64,000 nt of DNA from Deltaproteobacteria bacterium (GTDB lineage: Bacteria > Myxococcota_A > Polyangia > Polyangiales > Polyangiaceae). Position numbers and translations under genes: made by a program. The DNA is taken from positions 1 through 64,000 of the forward strand of contig JACRCQ010000007.1 in assembly GCA_016218915.1 (NCBI GenBank), given 5' to 3'. The notes below the pieces were generated by a model. That model did no database searches. It saw only the letters and a list, made by a program, of their open reading frames with translations, and was not told the DNA's origin. Below, one piece after another: positions 56,633 through 64,000 of this stretch (positions within the stretch are counted from its first letter, which is position 1; each line of letters starts with the position of its first letter).

Positions 56633-58963
56633 CTAGGCCTGCTTGGCCGCCTGGATGGCTGCCAGCACCTTCTCCGGCGTGAAGGGCGCGTGACGAATGC
56701 GCACGCCCACAGCGTCGAAGATCGCGTTCGCAATCGCAGGGCACGCCCCGTTGATCCCGATCTCCGACACGCTCTTGGCCCCGAACGGACCCGTCTCCTC
56801 CCAGGTGGGAATGAGCCGGGTCACCATCTCCGGCATGTCGGCCGTGCTCAGGATCTTGTAGTCCGCGAACCCGGTGTTCCGCATCCTGCCCTTCTCGTCG
56901 AAGATGTACTCCTCGGTCATCGCGAACGAGATCCCGTTGACCACCGCGCCTTCGACCTGCCCCTCGGCCAGCTTCGGATTGATGGCTGTGCCGCAATCGA
57001 GCATGGTCACGTACTTGAGCAGCTTGACGTATCCCGTCTCGGTATCGACCTCCACCTCCACGAAGTGCGCCGAGAAGGGCGGGGGAGACTTCTTCGAGAT
57101 CGCCGACTCGACCGACGAGATCTGGTGCTGCTTGGACTCGTAGAGCGAGCGAAGCGCGATCTGGCCCAGCGTGACCGATGACCCGTCCGGGCCGAACGCA
57201 GCCTTGTTGCGAAGCTCGATCGTCTCCGGCGCCGGGTGCGACTCGAGCATCTCCGAGGCGACCTTCTTGATCTGCTCGGCCACGGTCGTCGCTGCCCGCC
57301 TTGCCGCCTCGCCCGACAGGTACGTCGTGCTCGAAGCATAGGCACCCACGTCAAAGGGCGTCAGATCCGTATCCGACGACGTCACGATGATGTCGCTGGT
57401 CTCGATCCCCAGCACCTCTGCAGCAATCTGCGCCAGGATCGTGTCCGACCCCGTGCCCAGATCCGTCGCGCCCGCAGCGAGGTTGAACGATCCGTCGTCG
57501 TTCATCTTCATGCTCACAGCTGCCATGTCGATGTCCGGGATCGACGAGCCCTGCATCAGGGCGCACATGCCGAATCCTCGCTTCTTGGCGCCTGGCGCCT
57601 TGGGCTCCTTGCGGCGGTGCCAGCCAATGGCCTCAGCGCCCTGGGTGAGGCATTCAGCGAGCCCCGACGAGCCGATCTTCTGCTCGACGCCGGGCTTGCC
57701 TTCGCCGAGCGCCGCGAACACGGGCGAGCCTTCGCCAGGCAGGATGTGGTTGATTCGCCGCATCTCGACCGGGTCGATTCCCATCTCGTGGGCGACCTCG
57801 TCGAGGAAGCTCTCCATCGCAAAGGCGGCCTGGGTCGCGCCATATCCACGATAGGCTCCGCCGACCGGCAGGTTCGTGTAGACCGCTGTCGCGTCGAACG
57901 CCACGGTCTTCATCCGGTAGAGCGGCAGCACCTTGGAGCCGCAATTGCACATCACGGTCAGGCCGTGCGAGCCGTACGCGCCCGTGTTGGACAGCGCCGT
58001 CATCCGCACGCCCGTGATGGTCCCGTCCTTGTTGAATCCACCCTCGATCGTGACCTTGATCGGGTGGCGCGTGCGCGACAGGAACTCCTCTGCGCGCGTG
58101 AACTGCATCAGCACCTTGCGTCGCGTCGCCAGCACCAGGGCACCCACCATCTGCTCGAGGAGCACCTCCTGCTTGGTGCCGAATCCGCCTCCCACGCGCG
58201 GCTTGATGACCCTCACACGCTTGACCGGGATGCCCAGCGCCTGCGCCGTGATCCGGCGCGCATGGAACGGAACCTGCGTCGAGCTGACCAACGTGAGACG
58301 GTCGCGCGGATCCAGGTAGCCCATGCACACGTGCGGCTCGATCGGGCAGTGCTGCGCATAGTGCGTGGAGTAGACCTGCTTGCGCGCCAGATGCGAGCCC
58401 TTGAGCACTGCATCGATGTCCCCGACTCCCATGCTCGCCGACGCAGCCATGTTCTTCTTGGCGTCGTAGGGCACAGGAATCGGCATGTGCGCCTCCGGCT
58501 CGTCGTGGATGACCGGCGCACCCGGCTCCATCGCCTTGTCCGGGTCGAGCACCGGCTCGAGCACCTCCCACTCGATGTCCAGGGCCCGTCCCGCTTCCTC
58601 GGCAATCTCACGCGTATCCGCTGCCACGAGCGCCACGCGGTCGCCCACGAAGCGTACCTTCTTGTCGAGCACGAAGCTGTCGTAGGCCGAGGGCTCCACG
58701 AACCCCTGCCCGGCCGTGGTGTGCACGATCCGTGGCACGTCCTCCCACGTCAGCACCGCATGCACGCCCGGAATCGCCCTTGCCCGCGTCGCGTCGATCT
58801 TCTTGATCCGCGCGTGCGCATGGGGGCTCGGCACCACGTAGCCGATCAGCGCGCCGGTCGTGTCGTAGTCGGCGACGTACTGCTCGAGTCCGCACGCCAT
58901 CCCCATGGAATCGATCTTGGCGACCGAGGTCCCTACCACGTTGAGCTTCTGCGGGGCGGTCAT
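56633..58963 (-). CDS. Xanthine dehydrogenase family, molybdopterin-binding subunit
   Basis: RVIKPRVGGGFGTKQEVLLEQMVGAL; GGAYRGYGATQAAFAMES. Confidence 0.92.
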   Translation of the reverse strand: MTAPQKLNVVGTSVAKIDSMGMACGLEQYVADYDTTGALIGYVVPSPHAHARIKKIDATRARAIPGVHAVLTWEDVPRIVHTTAGQGFVEPSAYDSFVLDKKVRFVGDRVALVAADTREIAEEAGRALDIEWEVLEPVLDPDKAMEPGAPVIHDEPEAHMPIPVPYDAKKNMAASASMGVGDIDAVLKGSHLARKQVYSTHYAQHCPIEPHVCMGYLDPRDRLTLVSSTQVPFHARRITAQALGIPVKRVRVIKPRVGGGFGTKQEVLLEQMVGALVLATRRKVLMQFTRAEEFLSRTRHPIKVTIEGGFNKDGTITGVRMTALSNTGAYGSHGLTVMCNCGSKVLPLYRMKTVAFDATAVYTNLPVGGAYRGYGATQAAFAMESFLDEVAHEMGIDPVEMRRINHILPGEGSPVFAALGEGKPGVEQKIGSSGLAECLTQGAEAIGWHRRKEPKAPGAKKRGFGMCALMQGSSIPDIDMAAVSMKMNDDGSFNLAAGATDLGTGSDTILAQIAAEVLGIETSDIIVTSSDTDLTPFDVGAYASSTTYLSGEAARRAATTVAEQIKKVASEMLESHPAPETIELRNKAAFGPDGSSVTLGQIALRSLYESKQHQISSVESAISKKSPPPFSAHFVEVEVDTETGYVKLLKYVTMLDCGTAINPKLAEGQVEGAVVNGISFAMTEEYIFDEKGRMRNTGFADYKILSTADMPEMVTRLIPTWEETGPFGAKSVSEIGINGACPAIANAIFDAVGVRIRHAPFTPEKVLAAIQAAKQA

Positions 58964-59436
58964 GGCTTCTGCTCCTCGGTGAGGGCGGCCGCGGCATTGC
59001 GCACCGCCTCGACGATCTTCACGTAGCCCGTGCATCGGCACAGGTTGCCCGACAGCGCAGTAGCGATCTGCTCGTCGGTGGGCTTCTTGTTGCGGTCGAG
59101 CAACGCCTTGGTGGACAGCAGCATCCCGGGCGTGCAGTACCCGCATTGCACAGCGCCCGCGTTCACGAACGCAGCCTGGATGGGGTGCGGACGGCTCGGA
59201 TCGCCGAGCGCCTCCACGGTCGTGACTTCGCGTCCCGCCACCCTGGGCGCAGGCGTGATGCACGACAGGATCGGCGTGCCATCGAGCAGCACCGTGCAGG
59301 CCCCGCAGGTGCCCTCGCGGTCGCATCCTTGCTTGACGCTCTTGTAGCCCATGAGACGGAGCACTTCGAGCAGCGTGGCGCCGGGAGCGCACTCGATCTC
59401 GCGCTTGAGGCCATTGATCTTTGCATTGAAACGCAT
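58960..59436 (-). CDS. Xanthine dehydrogenase family, [2Fe-2S] subunit
   Basis: CDREGTCGACTVLLDG; QCGYCTPGMLLS; NLCRCTGY. Confidence 0.95.
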   Translation of the reverse strand: MRFNAKINGLKREIECAPGATLLEVLRLMGYKSVKQGCDREGTCGACTVLLDGTPILSCITPAPRVAGREVTTVEALGDPSRPHPIQAAFVNAGAVQCGYCTPGMLLSTKALLDRNKKPTDEQIATALSGNLCRCTGYVKIVEAVRNAAAALTEEQKP

Positions 59437-59440
59437 GACT

Positions 59441-60277
59441 TCAGCTCTCCCTTGCCCACTCGTACGCCGTCATCAGAGCCCTTCGGGACAACACGCCGGC
59501 CAGCTGCCGACGATAGCCCGGTGACGCCCGGAAGTTGGGCGCGACAGGAAGATCCCCGAGCGTGGCGATCGCTTCGTCCACGGCCGCAGCGTCGTACGCC
59601 TTGCCCTCCAGCTTCGCCTCGGCCTTCGCCGCCCTGTGCGGACGCGCCTGCAACGCGCCGATCACCAGATGCACATTGCGCATCAACGCGCCATCGCGCG
59701 TCATCGTCACGCACGCGGTCGCAAGCGAGTAGTCCGTCACCGTACGCACGAAGCGCTCGTAGCCGAACACCTGCGCAGCCTGGGTCAGCGGTACCGTCAC
59801 CGCCGCGATCATCCCGCCCTCCCACGGATGCTTGCCTGCCTCCAGGCAGGCTGCGATCGGGTGAGCTGAAGGCGCCTGGCCCTGCTTGCGCACTTCGACG
59901 GTCGCATCGAGCGCCAGGAGCACTGGCGGAAGATCGGCCCAGTAGTTCAACCCCGCCACGTTGCCCGCCACGGTGATCATGTTGCGAAGGGGCTCCGACG
60001 CCACGGCCCTGGCCGCCTTGCGGAGCAACGCGCCCGGCATGCCCGGGATGTCCGCCGCGGCGCCGAGTCGAGACAGCGTCACGCCCGCGCCGATTACGAC
60101 CTTGTCCTTGTCCACCGTGATCTGATCGAGCCCGAGCCGGGTCACGTCCACCAGCTCGATGTCGCGGCTCGACTTCGCCGTGTACAGCGCAGTGGCGCCG
60201 CCCACCGCGACCGCTCCTCGCGCCAGCAGCGCCAGCGCATCTTCCACTCGTTCCGGAGAATGATAGTCACGTATCAT
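59441..60277 (-). CDS. Xanthine dehydrogenase family, FAD-binding subunit
   Basis: MIRDYHSPERVEDALALLARGAVAVGGATALY; NMITVAGNVAG. Confidence 0.92.
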   Translation of the reverse strand: MIRDYHSPERVEDALALLARGAVAVGGATALYTAKSSRDIELVDVTRLGLDQITVDKDKVVIGAGVTLSRLGAAADIPGMPGALLRKAARAVASEPLRNMITVAGNVAGLNYWADLPPVLLALDATVEVRKQGQAPSAHPIAACLEAGKHPWEGGMIAAVTVPLTQAAQVFGYERFVRTVTDYSLATACVTMTRDGALMRNVHLVIGALQARPHRAAKAEAKLEGKAYDAAAVDEAIATLGDLPVAPNFRASPGYRRQLAGVLSRRALMTAYEWARES

Positions 60278-60313
60278 GATCGCTCCGATCAGGCTTTCCA
60301 GACGGGAAAGCCG

Positions 60314-61723
60314 CTACTTCAAAGTCAGAATAGGAAGGTTCGTGCGTGCCACCGCACGCTCGATCATGCCGGCCGAAAGGCGATTCGCCTTCTCGAACAG
60401 CTCCCGCGCATCCACGCCCAGGAGCCTGCCGCCATCCACCACCAGCTCGCCGTTGACCATCACCTTGTCTGCACGACGCATTCCCGTCGTGAAGGCAAGC
60501 GCTGCCAACGGGTCGTGCATCGCTCCTGCAAGGCCGATGTCGTCGAGCCGCAGCATCACGATGTCCGCGGCCATGCCCGGTGCGAGCTGCCCGATGTCGT
60601 CGCGCCCGAGCACCTTGGCCCCGCCTCGCGTCGCGATCTCCAGCGCCTTTCGCGCGGGCATCGCTGTCACGCCTGTGCCCACCCGGTGCACCATCGTGCA
60701 CATCTGCAGCTCGCGAATCATGTCCGAAGCGTCGTTCGAGGCGGATCCATCCACCGCAAGCCCGACCGGCACGCCCAGCTCCACCGCTCGCGGGATTGGC
60801 GCGATCCCCGAGCCAAGCCGCAGGTTCGAAGTCGGGCAGTGCGCAATCCCGGTCCCGGTCTTCGCCATCAGCTTGAGCTCGTCGTCGTTCAGATACACCC
60901 CGTGCGCGTACCAGACGTCACTGCCGATCCAGCCCACCCGCTCCATGTAGGCCAGCGGACGGCACCCCACCATCTGCTGGCAGAAGTCGTCCTCGTCCTT
61001 GGTCTCGGCCAGGTGCGTGTGAAGGCGCACGCCGTGCTTGCGTGCAAGCTCCGCCGAAGCCACGAGCAGATCGTCGGTCACCGAGAAGGGCGAGCAGGGC
61101 GCCAGCGCGATACGGCACATGCTGAACCGGTTCGGGTCGTGGAACTGCTGGATCACCCGCTCGCTGTCCCGCAGGATCGCCTCCGGCTCCTGCACCACGT
61201 CGTCCGGCGGAAGCCCTCCCTTGGACCGGCCGCGCGACATCGACCCGCGGCTCGGGTGGAACCGCACTCCGAGCTGGCGCGCAGCCGTGATCGTCTCGTC
61301 GAGCAGCTTGTCGGTCTGGCCGTTCGGGAACACGTAGAAGTGGTCCGCCACGGTCGTGCACCCGGTCAGAAGAAGCTCGCCGATGCCAAGCAGCGCGCTG
61401 GTGTGCACGTCTTCAGGACGCAGCTCACGCCAGATCTCGTACAGACCCACGAGCCAGTCGAACAGCTTCGCATCCTGCACGAACGGCACGTTTCGCTGGA
61501 ACGTCTGGTAGAGGTGGTGGTGCGTGTTGACCATGCCCGGGATCGCCATCGCCCCCTGGGCGTCGATCACGCGGCAACCCGGCTGCTTCGCAGCGTCAGG
61601 CAGCGGGCCTTCGCCGATCGCGGAGATGGAAGGCCCTTCCACCACGATCCACCCGTCGCGCAGCTCCCGACGGGCGTCATCCATGGTGGCAATGACTGCG
61701 AGGTTCTTGATGACCGTGGTCAT
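60314..61723 (-). CDS. Amidohydrolase, 8-oxoguanine deaminase / SsnA-like
   Basis: PGMVNTHHHLYQTFQRN, VRLHTHLAETKDED, VGLAVDGSASND. Confidence 0.85.
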   Translation of the reverse strand: MTTVIKNLAVIATMDDARRELRDGWIVVEGPSISAIGEGPLPDAAKQPGCRVIDAQGAMAIPGMVNTHHHLYQTFQRNVPFVQDAKLFDWLVGLYEIWRELRPEDVHTSALLGIGELLLTGCTTVADHFYVFPNGQTDKLLDETITAARQLGVRFHPSRGSMSRGRSKGGLPPDDVVQEPEAILRDSERVIQQFHDPNRFSMCRIALAPCSPFSVTDDLLVASAELARKHGVRLHTHLAETKDEDDFCQQMVGCRPLAYMERVGWIGSDVWYAHGVYLNDDELKLMAKTGTGIAHCPTSNLRLGSGIAPIPRAVELGVPVGLAVDGSASNDASDMIRELQMCTMVHRVGTGVTAMPARKALEIATRGGAKVLGRDDIGQLAPGMAADIVMLRLDDIGLAGAMHDPLAALAFTTGMRRADKVMVNGELVVDGGRLLGVDARELFEKANRLSAGMIERAVARTNLPILTLK

Positions 61724-61997
61724 GGCACTGGGGCCTGGATGGGTTGGCGTCCAGGCAGCCGCGCATCATAGGGCGAAGGGGCCCGCGTCACAGCCTAAAA
61801 ATGGGCGTCACCATTGCTATTGCCCGACCACACGCCGCCTGACCGGTCGTGCCGTGATCCCTTGCGATCACGCTTCCTGCCTTCGTTCGCAGAAGCGCTC
61901 GGTGGCTGCCCCTGCAGTGGCCACCCTCCCGGCGCCGGATGCGGTAGGCTCCCCCTCTGCCACCTGCACCTGATCGCTGAGACGAAAGAGATCGAAC

Positions 61998-62912
61998 ATG
62001 AAGATCCGCTCGCAAGTTGCCCTCCTTGGCGTCGTGTTGGCAGCCAGCCTCCCAGCCTGCGGCAGCGATAGCAGCGACACGCAACCCGCCGCCGGATCGG
62101 GCGGAGGAGATGCGGGCAGCGACGCGAGCACGGACGCTGCCGGTGAGCTCGATGGCGCGACCGGCACGCCTTGCGGATCTTTCTTCTGCGGCCCGTTGGA
62201 GCAGTGCTTCAACAACCAGCTCTGTACCGCGAGGCAGGTCCCGGTCACCGGTGGATATTCGATCGACGCGACCGAAGTGACCCGCGATCAGTACAACGCA
62301 TGGCTCGGGTCCAAGCCCGCGTCAGCCGGGCAGCCTTCGTTCTGCGCCGGCAACGACACGTTCGAGCCCGACACCGCAACCCAGGAAACAGGCTGCGCTC
62401 CGTCGACCATGCCGTCCGGGACCCAGGGGAACTACCCGGTCGTGTGCGTCGACTGGTGCGATGCGTTCGCCTACTGCAAGGCGATCGGCAAGCGGCTCTG
62501 CGGGAAGATCGGCGGAGGGGCGAACGACTTCGGCGATTGCGCGAATCCAGCCACGAGCCAGTGGTTCAACGCATGCAGCTCCAACGGGCAGAACGACTTC
62601 CCCTACGGCGACACGTACGACGGGAAGCTGTGCAACGGCAACGACAATGCTGGCGGCTCCATGCTCCCCGTGGGCAGCCTTGCGGGTTGTCAGTCGTCGG
62701 TCGCAGGATTCGAGGGCGTCTACGATCTGAGCGGCAACGTGCTCGAGTGGGAAGATTCGTGCGACGCGGCCAACGGCGCCCAAGACCTCTGCCACAACCG
62801 CGCAGGTGCCAGCTTCAACACCCCAGACTATCTCCGCTGCGACGTCGACGGCAGCGACAAGCGTGGGAGCCACAACGGCGGGATCGGCTTCCGCTGCTGC
62901 TCTGAACCGTGA
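61998..62912 (+). CDS. Lipoprotein with SUMF1/formylglycine-generating-enzyme-like domain
   Basis: Lipobox SLPAC; YSIDATEVTRDQYNAWL; PVVCVDWCDAFAYCKAIGKRLCGKIGGG; GFRCC. Confidence 0.85.
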   Translation: MKIRSQVALLGVVLAASLPACGSDSSDTQPAAGSGGGDAGSDASTDAAGELDGATGTPCGSFFCGPLEQCFNNQLCTARQVPVTGGYSIDATEVTRDQYNAWLGSKPASAGQPSFCAGNDTFEPDTATQETGCAPSTMPSGTQGNYPVVCVDWCDAFAYCKAIGKRLCGKIGGGANDFGDCANPATSQWFNACSSNGQNDFPYGDTYDGKLCNGNDNAGGSMLPVGSLAGCQSSVAGFEGVYDLSGNVLEWEDSCDAANGAQDLCHNRAGASFNTPDYLRCDVDGSDKRGSHNGGIGFRCCSEP

Positions 62913-62924
62913 TCGCGGGCGGCC

Positions 62925-63932
62925 CTACGTCGGCTTGAACGCCTCCACCAAACCATCCATATGGGAATCAGCGTGAATCAGCTTCACACGCTCGAACCCG
63001 GCTTGCGTGAGCCCGTCAGCGATCTCCGCATACGTGTACGAGTTGCCGCCTCCCGTGCCCACCAGCATGTTCACCGCGAACATCGCCCCTCGACGGGGCT
63101 GCGTCCGGTCCTCGCTCAGCACGTGATCGCGCACCACGATCCTGCCCCCCGCGTCCAGCGCAGCGTAGACCTTGCGGAACAGCTCCACGTTCTGAGCGGG
63201 CGAGTTCTGGTGGATGATCGCGGACACGAAGGCGAGGTCATGGCCCGTTGGCAACGGGTCGACATAGAAGTCGCCGGCAGCCAGCGTGACCCTATCCGTC
63301 ATCCCCTCGGTGGTCAGCAGCGCGCGCGCCATCGAGAGGACCGCTGGCCGATCGAAGATCGTCGCATGCAATCCGGGTGATGCACGCATGAACGCAACCG
63401 CATAGGTCCCTGACGCGCCACCCACGTCGATCAGGCGACGGGCCGGGCCTGGATCCACGAGCGCCACGATCCGTGGCGTGATCGGCGAGGCAACCACGTG
63501 CATCGCGCCGATGAATGCTTCGAGGCTGTTCTCCGTCGCCTTGCGCGTGGCCGCGGGCCCAGCCACGATGCTCGTGAGCTTGCCCCATCGATCCCAGAGA
63601 TTGACGCTGTGCAGGACCATGGGAAGCACGGTCTGCGGGCTGTCCGAGGACAGGTAGCATGCAGCCGACGGCACGCTCCGGTACGTACCCTCGCTCTTGG
63701 ACAGCAGCCCCAGGGCCGCGAGCGCATCGAGCAGGATCGTCAGAGCCCGAACGTTCGCGCCGAGCTCTGCGGCGAGCTGCTCAGCGGACCGCGACGCACG
63801 CGACAGCGCTGTGAACAGGTCGAGCTCGGCTGCTGTGAGCAGCACGCGCACCTCCTGGAAGCCCCGCGCTGCAGCGAGGATCGACTCCTGCGTCCAAGGG
63901 CAAGCCGTGTCATCTGTCTCTGGATGGGTCAT
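62925..63932 (-). CDS. O-methyltransferase family 2-like SAM methyltransferase
   Basis: RRLIDVGGASGTYAVAFMRASPGLHATIFDRPAVLS; N-terminal winged helix LFTALSRASRSAEQLAAELG. Confidence 0.88.
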   Translation of the reverse strand: MTHPETDDTACPWTQESILAAARGFQEVRVLLTAAELDLFTALSRASRSAEQLAAELGANVRALTILLDALAALGLLSKSEGTYRSVPSAACYLSSDSPQTVLPMVLHSVNLWDRWGKLTSIVAGPAATRKATENSLEAFIGAMHVVASPITPRIVALVDPGPARRLIDVGGASGTYAVAFMRASPGLHATIFDRPAVLSMARALLTTEGMTDRVTLAAGDFYVDPLPTGHDLAFVSAIIHQNSPAQNVELFRKVYAALDAGGRIVVRDHVLSEDRTQPRRGAMFAVNMLVGTGGGNSYTYAEIADGLTQAGFERVKLIHADSHMDGLVEAFKPT

Positions 63933-64000
63933 GCGCCGAGTCTACACGCAAGCATAGATGCTTTGGGCGTCGCGTACTTGGGGCCGGCTATCGGCTGCGC

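Noticed and set aside
57236-59026. 596-aa plus-strand ORF
   Set aside because: Antisense to the xanthine-dehydrogenase large subunit; His/Arg-rich shadow translation.
60260-61771. 503-aa plus-strand ORF
   Set aside because: Antisense to the amidohydrolase; His/Arg-rich shadow translation.
1-64000. Prophage, integrative element or defence island
   Set aside because: No integrase, phage structural gene, restriction-modification or toxin-antitoxin pair was recognised.
1-64000. tRNA/rRNA genes
   Set aside because: No cloverleaf or rRNA signature noticed by eye; tRNAscan-SE/Infernal would be needed to exclude them.

Overview
High-GC (~65%+) chromosomal window of myxobacterial character (my inference, from abundant Gly/Ala-rich lipoproteins, a Ser/Thr kinase, V4R/sigma54, FHA, GGDEF and TPR proteins). 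About 50 genes, mostly signalling, membrane, lipoprotein and methyltransferase genes; no rRNA, tRNA, CRISPR array, integrase or transposase was recognised. Most notable region: ~15.6-20.9 kb, a tightly packed operon with two two-domain KaiC-like ATPases, each preceded by a small protein of the same apparent new family, then a single-domain KaiC/RAD55-like ATPase and a V4R protein. It is flanked by Hpt, response-regulator, Ser/Thr-kinase, V4R-sigma54 and CheB/CheR-hybrid-kinase genes: a candidate undescribed KaiC/V4R signalling system. Non-coding highlights: (i) a ~90-125 nt element in three diverged copies (4.5, 5.9, 14.8 kb), each upstream of a minus-strand gene, with conserved blocks, variable spacers and several hairpins; (ii) a 40-bp perfect palindrome at 24.07 kb with a relative at 32.66 kb, both in convergent intergenic gaps; (iii) an inverted-repeat cluster apparently inserted in frame in a membrane glycosyltransferase-like gene; (iv) a heptanucleotide tandem repeat abutting a response-regulator stop codon. 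Other gene sets: ECF sigma/FecR/outer-membrane-type operon, xanthine-dehydrogenase-type operon plus amidohydrolase, a HEAT-BRCT/giant-TPR pair, and a probable frameshifted zinc-ribbon membrane protein. Start codons are my choices from frame, RBS and overlap and are uncertain. All family calls are by eye from motifs; no database search was run.
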